A DNA stretch of 64,000 nucleotides from Vagococcus martis. GTDB taxonomy: Bacteria; Bacillota; Bacilli; Lactobacillales; Vagococcaceae. Below the pieces are notes generated by a model. It was not told where the DNA came from and did no database searches. It saw only the letters and a list, made by a program, of their open reading frames with translations. The position numbers were made by a program, and so were the translations under genes. Shown in pieces: positions 34,146-45,100 of this stretch. Each line of letters opens with the position of its first letter. Position 1 is the stretch's first letter. Location: NCBI RefSeq assembly GCF_002026305.1, contig NZ_MVAB01000001.1, positions 2,370,001 to 2,434,000 of the forward strand, in the 5' to 3' direction.

Positions 34146-36146
34146 TTGGAAAAAGACTATTATGTGTTGAAACCAGAATTACAATCTGATAAAGCGACGC
34201 AAGACTATGTTGGGGAAGTTTTAAAGGAACAAGAAACGGATTTTTATAAGCAACAATTATCACTAGAGCGTGATTATTGTTTTTGGTTAGAATATAAACA
34301 AACAGCTAAGCCACATTCTCTTGAACACTATATGACAATGGCTCACACGCTGACAAATGCGGATACACTCGGTTCAGCTGCAACGCAATCATTTATTTTA
34401 AACGAAGAGGATACTTTACATATCCATACTGTGAAGGTGATTAGAAATGGTCAGGTCATAGATAAACTAGCAGATTGTGACATTAAAGTAATGGATTATA
34501 TTGGCGATTCATCCTCTCCGGGTGTTTTCAATAACGACAAACAAGTCACCATTTTAATCCCGAATTTGCGATTAAACGATGTTTATATAATGGAAACAAC
34601 GCGAGTTAAAGAATATAAGCACGATAGTTTGAAAAATATATTCTTTCGTGATTCTTATACCTACCCAACTGATTACTGGGCTTATGGTAAATATAGGTTT
34701 AGATTGCTTAATCAAACAGGTAGAACGATTGAGGCAAACTATCATTATTTTAGAGATGAAGAGGATAGAATATTAGAAAAAGATAGTGTGTTTATTGAAA
34801 ACGAGGATTCGTTTGTTATTGATAAGACAAATTACATTGGCGAGCCGATTAAAAACAATCAAATCACACCATTCATAGATTTCTCTACGAAAATGAGTTA
34901 TGAAGTTATTACAACAGAAGTTGCTAAAATATATGATGGTATTTATCAGCACAAATTTGAAACGTTTGGCGAAGAGCTGATTAAGGAATTAGATTCCCAA
35001 CCAACGATGGATGACAAAATTAAACTGGCCATCGATTTTGTGCAAAAAGAAGTTTATTATTTATATAATGAAGTGGAGATGGATGGCCATATTCCACAGC
35101 TTCCTGATAAAACGTTCAGTCGTAGACAAGGTGATTGTAAGGCAAAAACTGTGCTATTAAAAGTCATTTTAGATTATCTTGGGGTTGAATCAAATGTGGT
35201 GTTAGTAAATTACAGAGCCGATATCTTTTTACCAGTGTACACACCTTCTCCATTAATATTTAATCATGCGATTTTGAAGATTTATTACAATGATACAGTT
35301 TATTTTGTAGATGCTACATTGAACGAAGATTATGGTTATTTAGGCAGACGACAAAAAGACAGCTTTATTTATTATTTAGAAATCAAACCAAACACCACAT
35401 TGCAAATTCAAGACCCATTTATCAATGATTTGCCAGATATTGAAGAAGTGATTCATATTGATGTGTTAGATGATAAAGCAACGTTATCTATGGAAAGTAA
35501 ATTACGAAAAAATAGTGCCAATACGTTACGTAGCTCATTTAAAAATCAAACCAAACGTGATATTATTCAACGATTTATGGATTCTGTTCACTACAATATG
35601 AAGTTATTTAATAATTTTGATGCCAATGATATTCATGATTATTTTTCAGATGCAACCATTGATATTCAAAAAGACGATAAAAATCTGAATGAACTGTCGA
35701 TTTTATTTAAAACAACGATTGATAATCCATATCTCAAAAATAATACAAAAAAGAAGTATCTTCTTTACTGGGACAGAGTTTACTTTATAAATGATGACAT
35801 TGATGATTATCATCATGAAGACTTTCCACTATGGGTTGATCGTCCATCTGTCAAAATGCAGGTTCATCTCTTTACCGATAAAAAAATCGATCAAAATGAG
35901 TATTACACTAATAAAGAAGCCGAACTGACATCTAAGTACTTAAACCATTCGATTAAAAAGAAAATCGAACCAAATGGCGCGTCAATATTCATTAATCACG
36001 AAACGTATCGAAACTTGCCAATTTCTGGTGAAGACTTAGAAGAATATGCCAAAACAAACAAAGAGATTTTAGATAGTAACTTGACTGTCGGCATTGATAT
36101 TCTGCCAGAATCCATGTTTTCAAAAATCAAAAATATATTCAAATAG
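34146..36146 (+). CDS. DUF3857 / transglutaminase-like protein
   Basis: 666-aa protein of the DUF3857 plus transglutaminase-core type. The N-terminal beta-rich DUF3857 region (about 30-270) is followed by a transglutaminase-like fold with Cys in FSRRQGDCKAKTVLLKVIL (about 336), His in IFNHAILKIYYN and Asp in VDATLNEDYGY, the protease-like triad; a C-terminal beta region follows. No signal peptide or TM is seen, so it is probably cytoplasmic in this organism. TTG start with AAGGAG 8 bp upstream. The function of this family in bacteria is unknown. Confidence 0.8.
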   Translation: MEKDYYVLKPELQSDKATQDYVGEVLKEQETDFYKQQLSLERDYCFWLEYKQTAKPHSLEHYMTMAHTLTNADTLGSAATQSFILNEEDTLHIHTVKVIRNGQVIDKLADCDIKVMDYIGDSSSPGVFNNDKQVTILIPNLRLNDVYIMETTRVKEYKHDSLKNIFFRDSYTYPTDYWAYGKYRFRLLNQTGRTIEANYHYFRDEEDRILEKDSVFIENEDSFVIDKTNYIGEPIKNNQITPFIDFSTKMSYEVITTEVAKIYDGIYQHKFETFGEELIKELDSQPTMDDKIKLAIDFVQKEVYYLYNEVEMDGHIPQLPDKTFSRRQGDCKAKTVLLKVILDYLGVESNVVLVNYRADIFLPVYTPSPLIFNHAILKIYYNDTVYFVDATLNEDYGYLGRRQKDSFIYYLEIKPNTTLQIQDPFINDLPDIEEVIHIDVLDDKATLSMESKLRKNSANTLRSSFKNQTKRDIIQRFMDSVHYNMKLFNNFDANDIHDYFSDATIDIQKDDKNLNELSILFKTTIDNPYLKNNTKKKYLLYWDRVYFINDDIDDYHHEDFPLWVDRPSVKMQVHLFTDKKIDQNEYYTNKEAELTSKYLNHSIKKKIEPNGASIFINHETYRNLPISGEDLEEYAKTNKEILDSNLTVGIDILPESMFSKIKNIFK

Positions 36147-36155
36147 CGATAAAAG

Positions 36156-36186
36156 ACCCCATCAACTTATCAGTTTTGGTGGGGTT
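36156..36186. terminator. Convergent terminator
   Basis: ACCCCA / TGGGGT (36156-36161, 36180-36185) with further weak pairing inside, between two convergent genes; the T-run is poor. Confidence 0.5.
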
Positions 36187-36195
36187 ATATCATTA

Positions 36196-37419
36196 TCAAA
36201 AATAATCACTAAAGTATGCTTCTTGATCAGGAATAATTCTCTCTAACGTTCTAAGTGTTTCTTTATCCGTTTTTAATCGCTCAATACGGTAAAGGTAAGA
36301 TGGCCGTTTGTAGCTCATAAGTAATGCTGTCAGTGTTTGGATATCAATAAACACTGGATTGCCAATGGCTTCATTGGTTACCGTCAACTCATTGTCCTCA
36401 TCCCACATTAAACTAAAGGTATTATTATTCCATTCAGCAATAGGATCTGTGACAACAAAATGGAAAGGTTTACCAGTTGTGATAAACGGATACTGCTTGA
36501 TAAATTGTGCCACATCGACAATTCGTGCCATAAAATAAGGCTCAATCGATTCTTTGATTTCACTATCTTCAAATAAAAAAGCGATAGGTTCGTTTTTGTA
36601 GGTCGTACCATCGACATAATCAATCATCGAAAAATGGGCCGACACAAAATTCCAAAGACCTTTTCTAGCTTCTTGGTTTAAATAGAACATCTCTTTGATA
36701 TGAAACACTTCTTCAGCTATCCAGTAAAAACACACCCCGCAAGGCTCACCATCTGCACTGTAATAGATTGCTGCTGTTCGTTCTTCTTCATTTTCCCAAC
36801 GCCAATATTCTTCCCAGTTTAAGTCTGAGCGAATCATTGCCCCATGATTTTGCGCGGCAAAGGCTTCATAAACTTTAAACACATCTTCATGATCGATGTC
36901 TTCACGTTCGACATAGCCTGGTACATCAGCAGGTTTTGGTAATTGTGTATCTTTGATTTGAAACGAAATTTTATCAGACATAATCTCCCAACCCTTGCGA
37001 CGATAGTAGGGAATATTATAGGGATAAAGGTAAGAAATCCATTGCTTGTTCTCACGCATTTTGTTTAAACCTAGTTTGATTAAGTCACTCATCAATCCCA
37101 TATTAGTGTATTCTGGATACGTCCCAACACCCGTCAATCCAGCCATATCATACACTGTATCATGGATGTTAACTTCACAGGGATAGATGGCAAGTTGGCT
37201 GATCAGTTCGTCATCATCCGTAAACCACCCATAAACGTCAGCTTCCCTTAAAACAGGACGTTTCGCACGGATAATTTCTGACTCGTCTTCGTAACCACTT
37301 TCCTCAATATCCGAGTCAGTGACTTGAAACACATAGCGAAGAAGTTCATTAAATTGTTTCAGGTATTTTAGTTCCACTTTCTTTAATGTTAAATTCTTAT
37401 GTGCATCTTTTGATTCCAT
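36196..37419 (-). CDS. Eis-family GNAT acetyltransferase
   Basis: 407-aa protein with the Eis architecture: an N-terminal GNAT domain (VYDMAGLTGVGTYPEYTNMGLMSDLIKLGL is the acetyl-CoA site, about 88-118), a second GNAT-like middle domain and a C-terminal SCP2-like domain (PFHFVVTDPIAEWNNNTFSL onward). Mycobacterial Eis acetylates aminoglycosides and proteins; the substrate here is unknown. It is transcribed opposite to lepA and stands alone. Confidence 0.88.
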   Translation of the reverse strand: MESKDAHKNLTLKKVELKYLKQFNELLRYVFQVTDSDIEESGYEDESEIIRAKRPVLREADVYGWFTDDDELISQLAIYPCEVNIHDTVYDMAGLTGVGTYPEYTNMGLMSDLIKLGLNKMRENKQWISYLYPYNIPYYRRKGWEIMSDKISFQIKDTQLPKPADVPGYVEREDIDHEDVFKVYEAFAAQNHGAMIRSDLNWEEYWRWENEEERTAAIYYSADGEPCGVCFYWIAEEVFHIKEMFYLNQEARKGLWNFVSAHFSMIDYVDGTTYKNEPIAFLFEDSEIKESIEPYFMARIVDVAQFIKQYPFITTGKPFHFVVTDPIAEWNNNTFSLMWDEDNELTVTNEAIGNPVFIDIQTLTALLMSYKRPSYLYRIERLKTDKETLRTLERIIPDQEAYFSDYF

Positions 37420-37540
37420 ATATCTTTCTCCTAATGTTTAATAATTTTTATTATATCAAACATATTTTGAAAATACTTTAAAAACACTCAAAAGATTGGT
37501 ATAATTGAAAATGCTGATTAATAGAAAGTAGGAGATAACG

Positions 37541-39379
37541 ATGAATTTTGATGAAATGAAAAAGAGACAAGAATCCATTCGAAATTTCTCCATCATAGCA
37601 CATATTGACCATGGAAAATCAACACTGGCTGACCGAATTTTACAACAAACAGAAACCGTTTCTGATCGTGAGATGCAAGAGCAGTTACTTGATTCAATGG
37701 ACTTAGAAAGAGAACGCGGTATTACCATTAAACTAAATGCCGTTGAGTTAACTTATAATGCGAAAGATGGAAAAGAATATATTTTTCACCTAATTGATAC
37801 ACCAGGACACGTCGATTTTACTTATGAGGTGTCACGTAGTTTAGCCGCTTGTGAGGGGGCTGTACTTGTGGTGGATGCTGCGCAAGGTATCGAAGCTCAA
37901 ACGTTAGCAAACGTGTATTTAGCGGTTGATAATGATTTAGAAATTTTACCAGTTATTAATAAAATAGATTTACCAGCAGCCGATCCAGAACGTGTGAGAA
38001 ACGAAATCGAAGACGTGATTGGGATTGACGCAAGTGAAGCCGTTTTAGCAAGTGCAAAAGCTGGAATTGGGATTGAAGATATTCTAGAACAAATCGTTGA
38101 ATATGTTCCAGCGCCAGATGGTGATTTGAATGCACCACTAAAAGCACTGATTTTTGACTCCGTTTATGATTCATATCGTGGGGTTGTATTAAATATTCGT
38201 GTCTTTGATGGGGTCGTAAAACCTGGAGATACGATTCAATTAATGAATAACGGCGTACAATACGAAGTAAGTGAAGTGGGAATTTTCTCTCCAAAAGCTG
38301 TTCCAAGAGATTTCTTGATGGTAGGGGACGTTGGTTACTTAACGGCAAGTATCAAAAATATCCAAGACACACAAGTTGGGGATACGATTACGTTAGCGGA
38401 TAATCCAGCGAGCGAGCCATTAGATGGTTACCGTAAAATGAATCCAATGGTTTATTGTGGGTTGTATCCAATTGATACATCAAAATATAATGACTTACGT
38501 GAAGCACTTGAACGTCTGCAATTAAATGACTCTGCTCTTGATTTTGAGCCAGAAACGTCTCAAGCATTAGGATTTGGTTTCCGTTGTGGGTTCTTAGGAC
38601 TACTACATATGGACGTTATCCAAGAGCGTTTAGAACGTGAATTTAATTTAGACTTGATTACAACGGCACCGTCAGTTATTTATCATGTGAATATGACAGA
38701 TGGCTCACAAATTATCGTCGACAACCCGGCAGAATTCCCAGAGCCAGGCGTGATTGATAGCGTGGAAGAGCCTTATGTTAAAGCACAAATCATGGTACCA
38801 AATGATTACGTTGGAGCGGTAATGGATATTTCTCAACGTAAACGTGGTGAATTTGTGACGATGGATTACTTGGATGATTATCGTGTGAACATTGTTTATA
38901 ATATCCCACTATCTGAGATTGTTTTTGACTTCTTTGATAAATTAAAATCAGGGACAAAAGGCTATGCGTCACTTGATTACGAGTTAATTGGCTACCGCAC
39001 AAGTAACCTAGTTAAAATGGATATCTTACTTAATGCTGAAAAAGTCGATGCATTGAGCTTTATCGTGCATAAAGACTTTGCGTACGAACGTGGGAAAGCC
39101 ATCGTTGAAAAACTACGTAAATTAATTCCAAGACAACAATTTGAGGTGCCTATCCAAGCTGCAATTGGTGCGAAGATTGTTTCTCGTACCGATATTAAAG
39201 CTTTACGTAAAAACGTATTGGCAAAATGTTACGGTGGGGACGTCTCTCGTAAACGTAAATTACTGGAAAAACAAAAAGAAGGTAAGAAACGTATGAAACA
39301 AATCGGATCAGTCGAAGTACCACAAGAAGCCTTCATGGCCGTTCTTAAAATGGACGATGATGAGCCGAAGAAGAAATAG
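37541..39379 (+). CDS. lepA: Elongation factor 4 (LepA)
   Basis: 612-aa ribosomal GTPase that back-translocates or remodels ribosomes. G1 [11 protein letters not shown]3 DTPGHVDF, G4 NKIDLPAA, then the EF-G-like domains and the unique LepA C-terminal domain ending [44 protein letters not shown] precedes the ATG. An extended -10 TGGTATAAT is at 37497-37505. Confidence 0.98.
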   Translation: MNFDEMKKRQESIRNFSIIAHIDHGKSTLADRILQQTETVSDREMQEQLLDSMDLERERGITIKLNAVELTYNAKDGKEYIFHLIDTPGHVDFTYEVSRSLAACEGAVLVVDAAQGIEAQTLANVYLAVDNDLEILPVINKIDLPAADPERVRNEIEDVIGIDASEAVLASAKAGIGIEDILEQIVEYVPAPDGDLNAPLKALIFDSVYDSYRGVVLNIRVFDGVVKPGDTIQLMNNGVQYEVSEVGIFSPKAVPRDFLMVGDVGYLTASIKNIQDTQVGDTITLADNPASEPLDGYRKMNPMVYCGLYPIDTSKYNDLREALERLQLNDSALDFEPETSQALGFGFRCGFLGLLHMDVIQERLEREFNLDLITTAPSVIYHVNMTDGSQIIVDNPAEFPEPGVIDSVEEPYVKAQIMVPNDYVGAVMDISQRKRGEFVTMDYLDDYRVNIVYNIPLSEIVFDFFDKLKSGTKGYASLDYELIGYRTSNLVKMDILLNAEKVDALSFIVHKDFAYERGKAIVEKLRKLIPRQQFEVPIQAAIGAKIVSRTDIKALRKNVLAKCYGGDVSRKRKLLEKQKEGKKRMKQIGSVEVPQEAFMAVLKMDDDEPKKK

Positions 39380-39387
39380 TAAACTTA

Positions 39388-39428
39388 AAAAAACCAGAAA
39401 GATATAAATTCTTTTTGGTTTTTTTTAT
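39388..39428 (+). terminator. lepA terminator
   Basis: AAACCAGAAAGA pairs with TCTTTTTGGTTT (one G-T pair), followed by a long T-run. Confidence 0.8.
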
Positions 39429-39445
39429 ATATAAACTCTTTTCCA

Positions 39446-39501
39446 TTGATAAAATATCTCTATAGTGATATATTTGTATCATTAAGAGATAAATATATCA
39501 C
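39446..39501 (+). promoter_or_regulatory. Promoter and operator of the DUF3796-XRE pair
   Basis: TTGATA (39446-39451), 17-bp spacer, TATATT (39469-39474). A perfect 11-bp inverted repeat, GTGATATATTT (39465-39475) and AAATATATCAC (39491-39501), covers the -10 and the transcription start, as expected for autorepression by the XRE protein. Confidence 0.7.
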
Positions 39502-39518
39502 ATTAGGAGGAGAAAGAA

Positions 39519-39884
39519 ATGAAGAAAGAACTAACAAATAAAAGTTGGTTAATTGGTTTTTTAGGCTGTATAGGTGTATTAGGGGTTAAGGGAGAACCAA
39601 ATTTTTTACTGTTCTTTTCATTTTTTGCAGGGTTTCAATATATTTGGCTATACAAATTAGGGACAATTTATGATGAAAGACTGATTGAGAATAAAAACAA
39701 AGCAGCAGTGATTGCTCTAAAAATAGCTTTAATCTTTGGATTAATTTCGAATTTAGCGATTAGTTTTTTATTTACTGAATACGAAATTCTATATAGATGG
39801 ACTCTTGGAATCTTTTCATTAACCGTTGCTATTGGTCTAAATAGCTGGGCTTATCTCACTTATAAGTATGATAAGGAGGACTAA
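39519..39884 (+). CDS. DUF3796-like membrane protein
   Basis: 121-aa protein with three to four TM segments (LIGFLGCIGVLG, LLFFSFFAGFQYIWLY, AALKIALIFGLISNLAISFLF-like, LGIFSLTVAIGLNSWAYLTY). Such small DUF3796-type membrane proteins are regularly encoded next to a Cro-type XRE regulator. AGGAGGAG precedes the ATG. Its stop overlaps the start of the XRE gene, so they are coupled. The DUF assignment is by resemblance. Confidence 0.7.
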   Translation: MKKELTNKSWLIGFLGCIGVLGVKGEPNFLLFFSFFAGFQYIWLYKLGTIYDERLIENKNKAAVIALKIALIFGLISNLAISFLFTEYEILYRWTLGIFSLTVAIGLNSWAYLTYKYDKED

Positions 39885-40090
39885 TGATGGCATCTTTTAA
39901 GTCACATGTGAAAAAATACCGCTTATTAAAAGACATGACACAAGATGAGTTAGCAACGGCTGTAGGTATACGCCGAGAAACAATTGGTAGGCTAGAGAAA
40001 GCAAAGTACAATCCATCTCTTGAACTGGCTGTTAAAATTTCCAGAGTATTAGACGTCCCGATAGAGGAATTATTTGTATTTGATTTATAA
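39884..40090 (+). CDS. XRE-family Cro/C1-type regulator
   Basis: 68-aa single-domain HTH (VKKYRLLKDMTQDELATAVGIRRETIGRLEKAKYNPSLELAVKIS) of the YozG type. AAGGAGG is 4-5 bp before ATG 39884 and 7 bp before ATG 39887; either may start it. It overlaps the membrane gene by one base and likely controls the pair through the inverted repeat at 39465-39501. Confidence 0.92.
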   Translation: MMASFKSHVKKYRLLKDMTQDELATAVGIRRETIGRLEKAKYNPSLELAVKISRVLDVPIEELFVFDL

Positions 40091-40096
40091 ATTAAA

Positions 40097-40140
40097 AAAG
40101 CATCTCTTTCGTAATTATTATGAAAGAGATGCTTTATTTT
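40097..40140. terminator. Bidirectional terminator
   Basis: Perfect 14-bp stem AAAGCATCTCTTTC / GAAAGAGATGCTTT (40097-40110, 40122-40135) with T-runs on both strands, between convergent genes. Confidence 0.9.
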
Positions 40141-40663
40141 AACTCACATATATATAATCAGTTGGTGGTGTCCCATCATTGTAATCAATGATAATATGTT
40201 CCTTCGTGATGATATGTATTTGTGCTGCTTCACCATCAATTGAAACGTAAAGTGTATCGGTCATCGCATTGTATGAATCAACTTTAACATCCATAACCCT
40301 GACATCCCCAGGTCCAACTGGTAACGTGGACCAAGTGCCATCCTCATGTATAGTGAACATACTACCTGATTGTGGCACTCCCCATTTACCTTGCAAAGAA
40401 ACCATTTTATTAAATGCGATTTCTTCCTGACTTAATGATGGTTCAGTCCTTTGTGATTCTTTCGTTGATTCCTTGATACTTGTTTGAGTTGAGCTTTCTA
40501 GTTGTTTCGTTGTAGAAGATACACTCGTTTTCATACTAGAAGTAGTTGAACTAACGTGTGGTGAGGCGTTTTTTGCTTTATTTTGTGTTCCTAAAAAGTA
40601 ACCACCACCTGCAAAAATTACCACAATTAAAATAACAATTATAATATCTCGTTTGTCTCTCAT
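40139..40663 (-). CDS. Membrane-anchored surface protein, uncharacterised
   Basis: About 174 aa. Short basic N-terminus, one TM (IIIVILIVVIFAGGGYFLG), a Ser/Thr-rich low-complexity linker (about 30-75, SSTTSSMKTSVSSTTKQLESS) and a compact C-terminal beta domain (GKWGVPQSGSMFTIHEDGTWSTL ... TDYIYVS) that looks like a lipocalin/META-type or DUF4767-like fold, not identified with certainty. Start taken as the ATG at 40663 with GGGGGA just upstream; a TTG 12 bp earlier is possible. Confidence 0.75.
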   Translation of the reverse strand: MRDKRDIIIVILIVVIFAGGGYFLGTQNKAKNASPHVSSTTSSMKTSVSSTTKQLESSTQTSIKESTKESQRTEPSLSQEEIAFNKMVSLQGKWGVPQSGSMFTIHEDGTWSTLPVGPGDVRVMDVKVDSYNAMTDTLYVSIDGEAAQIHIITKEHIIIDYNDGTPPTDYIYVS

Positions 40664-40675
40664 ATAATCCCCCAA

Positions 40676-40925
40676 TAACTCGTCTTAGAACTTCATTATA
40701 TCATGAAAGTAAATTAGTGTTATTTTATTTATTTGGGTAAGCAACCTTATAAAGGGTTCGTTGAATAAAAAAGTGGCAGTTTTTGTTATGACTACGTTCA
40801 GGTTTATTTTGCTAAAAAATGTTTTGATTCATTTTAGCTAGTTTAATTCCTATTAGCTTAAATAAAATAAACTATAGTATTTTATTTTTTTATGATACTA
40901 TATAAAAAAAGGAGGTTATCAATAA
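40676..40925. other. Divergent intergenic region
   Basis: AT-rich DNA of about 250 bp. TATAGTAT (40874-40881) and ATACTATA (40896-40903) form an 8-bp inverted repeat close to the AGGAGG at 40911-40916 of the next gene. Nothing else stands out. Confidence 0.4.
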
Positions 40926-41396
40926 ATCAGTGTAAAGATTATTGTTGAACAATTTAATATTTTTAATAATCCTGATTTTGATAATTTCGAACTTATGCTA
41001 GATTCAAAAGTAAATCATAACTCACCAAAATTTCAACTAAAATTTTATGTAAAAGATACCTATGTTGCTGAAACTGTCGATGGTGACTTACAATTCATTC
41101 GAAAGTATCGTAGAAAATTCAATGAAGTTAAAGCTCTATTTTGTAAGGAATATGGGAAAGTCTATAATTATCCTGATACTATAGAGAATGATGATTCATT
41201 AGATTTAATGATAACTACTGTGAAGGCATTGCAATCACGACTTGAAAAATCTTTTTTAATACCTGGTAGTATTGAGTTGCATACTATAGAGTTGATAGGT
41301 AATTGGGAAGTATTTAACGGAAAAAATGATAGTGCCCTAGTCAAAGAATATGAGGAACAATTATTTAACAATTTCAAAAAATTTGGGCTTACTTAG
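40926..41396 (+). CDS. Hypothetical protein with an abnormal start codon
   Basis: The coding frame is open from 40926, right after an in-frame TAA at 40923, and reads ISVKIIVEQFNIFNNPDFDNFELMLDSKV... A strong AGGAGG (40911-40916) lies 9 bp before the ATC at 40926, where an ATG would be expected; the first in-frame ATG is far downstream at 40995, without a ribosome site. The C-terminal half (SIELHTIELIGNWEVFNGK) does not match a family I know. No TM. It may be translated poorly from ATC or have lost its start. It precedes a membrane protein gene by 38 bp. Confidence 0.55.
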   Translation: MSVKIIVEQFNIFNNPDFDNFELMLDSKVNHNSPKFQLKFYVKDTYVAETVDGDLQFIRKYRRKFNEVKALFCKEYGKVYNYPDTIENDDSLDLMITTVKALQSRLEKSFLIPGSIELHTIELIGNWEVFNGKNDSALVKEYEEQLFNNFKKFGLT

Positions 41397-41434
41397 CTAC
41401 ACATAAAAATGTTTGTGAAAGAAGGAGAAGTATC

Positions 41435-41836
41435 ATGAAAAAGAGTGTCTATTTTATTTTACAGTTAATTGTCGGTGGTACCCTAGCTCTAACTTTCTTT
41501 AAACAATCACTAAATGTCCATCCTGATAAATTTAACTATCAATTAATATTGTATCTAGCTGGTATGTTTCTAATTTTAATTAGTTTACTCCTCATTACTA
41601 AACAACTAGCTAATGTTATTATTAAAAAAAATAAATCATCATACTCCTCTACTCTATGTTTTTTTCTTCTAGGTGTTATTATGATGGGCTTAACGTTTAA
41701 TGGTATGATCCATGTGGAACGGTTAAACTTTTTAATTGAACCATATTTTATATTATTTGAATTTGGATTTTTTGTTTTTCTGATATCTGGCTGTCGATTA
41801 GTTATTCAGTTCATTTCATCATTTGCAAAACGCTAG
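41435..41836 (+). CDS. Hypothetical four-TM membrane protein
   Basis: 133-aa protein with four hydrophobic helices (about 5-22, 36-56, 72-88, 100-125) and short loops. AAGGAGAAG precedes the ATG. No family recognised. It probably shares a transcript with the preceding gene and is followed by a terminator at 41907-41940. Confidence 0.65.
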   Translation: MKKSVYFILQLIVGGTLALTFFKQSLNVHPDKFNYQLILYLAGMFLILISLLLITKQLANVIIKKNKSSYSSTLCFFLLGVIMMGLTFNGMIHVERLNFLIEPYFILFEFGFFVFLISGCRLVIQFISSFAKR

Positions 41837-41906
41837 ACAAAAAGTTAAATTAATTAAAAATAATGGAGAGAGTCTTATTTAGTCAAATAGGAAATAACCT
41901 TTTATC

Positions 41907-41942
41907 AAAAGTCGAAGACAAGTGATTGTTTTCGACTTTTTA
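41907..41942 (+). terminator. Terminator after the membrane protein gene
   Basis: AAAAGTCGAA / TTCGACTTTT (41907-41916, 41931-41940), perfect 10-bp stem ending in T-rich DNA. The rest of 41837-42194 holds the promoter region of the next gene. Confidence 0.8.
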
Positions 41943-42132
41943 TGATGGAATGACATAAACGATTTATCTTCTAAAAAATAAATTTTTTAGAATGTTCCAT
42001 TATTAATTGTTTCCACCGAAGATTCTAATGATCTAACTTTTCAAATTGGCTGCCTTTTTAGACTCATGTGCTAAAAAAACATAATATTATACAAAAAAGT
42101 TTTTTTAGTTTTTTTGACAAAACAAATTGAAA

Positions 42133-42161
42133 AGAAAACGCTTACGTGATATTGTTATAAT
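42133..42161 (+). promoter_or_regulatory. Extended -10 promoter with cre-like site before the surface nucleotidase
   Basis: TGTTATAAT (42153-42161) is an extended -10. AGAAAACGCTTACG (42133-42146) in the -35 area resembles a CcpA cre (core GAAAACGCTTAC, with two mismatches at the outer positions), suggesting catabolite control. Confidence 0.5.
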
Positions 42162-42194
42162 GCATAATATTTATGTTAAAAGGAGGAGTCTAGT

Positions 42195-45100
42195 TTGAAA
42201 AAGGTTCAAACGTTGGTAAATAAATTAGTAACACTGACATTAGTGAGTAGTTATCTAATTGGGGGAGTGGCAACTGTTGCCACAGCACAAGAATCGACAG
42301 TCAACTCAAATACTAGTGAGGTGGTTGAAAAAACCGAGACAACAACTAGTTCACAAGAGAGTACAATAGACAGTCAAAAAACAACTGAAGGGGAAAAGGC
42401 ACCAACAGACAGTCAGACTCTTAAACAAACGCAAGGATCAAGTGAGCGTTCTGTCAACAAAGAAACAAAAGAAACACCGGAGACTAAAAAAACTGTTCCT
42501 GTCCAAATTTTAGGATTTAATGATTTTCATGGAGCCATTAATACAACAGGTTCAGCCTATCTTGATTCTAAAATTTCAAACGTTGGGAAAGCTGCTTTCC
42601 TATCAGCTGAATTAGATCAAGCAGAACAACAATTTAAACAAACGAATAAAAATGGGCAGTCTATTCGTGTACAAGCTGGAGATTTAGTTGGTGCTAGTCC
42701 GTCTAACTCTGCACTTCTACAAGATGAGCCGACGATAAAGATTATGAACCGACTTAATATCAAACTTGGTATTTTAGGAAACCATGAATTTGATGAAGGG
42801 TTACCAGAGTTTAATCGTATCATTGAAGGACAAGCACCAATTAAAGGAAGTGTCCAAGACACTGAAATCATCAATAACTACGCTCGCGAAAAATCAAACA
42901 TGCAAATTTTATCGGCAAATGTGATTGATAAAAAAACACAAAAAAGTCCGTTTGGTTATGCACCATATGCAATCGAAACATTTGGTGATGTAAAAGTTGG
43001 GTTTATTGGGGTCGTGACAGATGAAATTCCAAACCTAGTTTTAGCACAGCACGTCAAAGATTATTCATTCATTGACCCAGCACAAGCTATTGTAGACAAC
43101 GCTAAAGAGTTGAGAAATCAAGGTGTTAATGCAATTGTTGTCATTGGCCATACTGGGGCGTCTGGCGTGGATAGCTCACTTGGCGGGGAGACTACCGAAA
43201 TCATTACTAAAATGAATCAGTTGGATCCTGAAAACAGTGTCGATGCTTTTTTTGCAGGACACAGCCATACGTATGCGAATGGTGTGTACAAAAATGTGCG
43301 TGTGATTCAAGGAACATCACAAGGTAAAGCTTTTTCCAATGTTTTGGGAGACATTGATGTTGAAACACAAGACTTTGTTGACACACCAAAAGGAGAAGTT
43401 TTACCAGTCTTAACAGATAAGTCTACTCCTACGTCAACACTGACACCAAACGCTGAGGTTCAAGCAATCGTTGCAGACGCTGATAAACGCATTTCAACGT
43501 TAGTTAATGAAGTGATTGGAAAAACAAGTGATGGAAAACTAATTTCACGTGATGTTAACAATGCCAACGAACAAGAATCAGCTTTAGGTAACTTGATTAC
43601 TGATGGTCAGTTACAAATTGCTAGAGAAACCTTTAAAGATGACAATATCCCAATAGATTTTGCCATCACAAATAATGGTGGTATTCGAGCAGACTTACAA
43701 GTAACGGATAATGGCGATATAACTTGGGGAGCAGCTCAAGCAGTTCAACCATTTGGTAATGTCATGCAAGTGGTGTCAATTAAAGGCGCTGACTTGATTG
43801 AAGCGCTAAATCAACAATTCATTCAACATTATTTCTTACAAGTAGCTGGGATGGCTTATACCTTTACAGGTGAGGTATCAAAAAATGCTGATGGAACGAA
43901 TCACGACACGAGAAAAATAAAAGACGTGACAGTTATTTCTGAAAAAGGGGATAAAACACCTCTTAAAGCAGATAAAACATATAACGTTGTTATCAATGAT
44001 TTCTTATTTGGTGGTGGAGATGGGTTTTCAGCCTTTACAAAAGGGACACTGATTGGTGCACTTGACCCTGATACAAACATTTTTGTCAATTACATCAAAT
44101 CACAAAAAACTGTGTCAGCCAAAGTAGAAGGACGCAAAAAACAAGCAGCCGCATCAAATGAAAAAGAAAAAAATCTAACTATTCTAGGGACAACAGATGT
44201 GCACGGAAACATTTGGAACTACTCTTATGAAGATAACAAAGAAGCAGGTAATGGTTTAGCAAAAGTATCAACTTACGCTAATACAGTTAGAGAAGAAAAA
44301 GGAAAAGACAACGTTGTTTTGGTTGATAACGGTGACATTATTCAAGGAACGATTTTAACTGACGACTTATATAATGTGAACCCTGACTTACTTAAATTAG
44401 AGCACCCAATCATTAAAGCAATGAATGTGATTGGCTATGATTCCATGACTTTAGGTAATCACGAATTCAATTTTGGACAAGACGTGATTAAAAAACTAGT
44501 CAAAGAAGCGACATTCCCAATCCTTTCAGCTAATACTTATATTAAAAAAGATGGCAAACATTTAGTTGAGCCATACACAGTGGTAGAAAAAAATGGCTTG
44601 AAAGTGGCTATTTTAGGAATGACTATTCCGGATATTCCATTATGGGATGGCCCAAGAGTTGAAAATCTAGAGTTTAAAGGCTTAGAAGAAGAAGCGAAGA
44701 AACAAGTGAAACTCATTGAAGAAAAAGAAAAACCAGACGTGATTATTGCGTCAATTCATGCAGGATTAGATAATTCACGTGCCGAAAGTGCCGCAATTAA
44801 TGTGGTGAAACATGTGACGGAGATTGACGCGTTTATCGTAGGTCATGACCATAAAACAATCGCAACCAAAATTAAAGACGTTAACGGTGTAGAAAAACCT
44901 GTTGCTGGATCAAAAGATACTGGGTCAGAGATGAGCCGTATTGAGTTAGACATGGCTTATAATGATAAAACAAAAAAATGGGAAGTAAAAACGTCAACTG
45001 TCGCTGATGTTAATTTAACAAAAGTTGAAGCTGACAACGCGGTAAAAGAAGCAACGAAAGAAGCACATGAGGCAACCGCAAAATACATTCAAGAAGAAAT

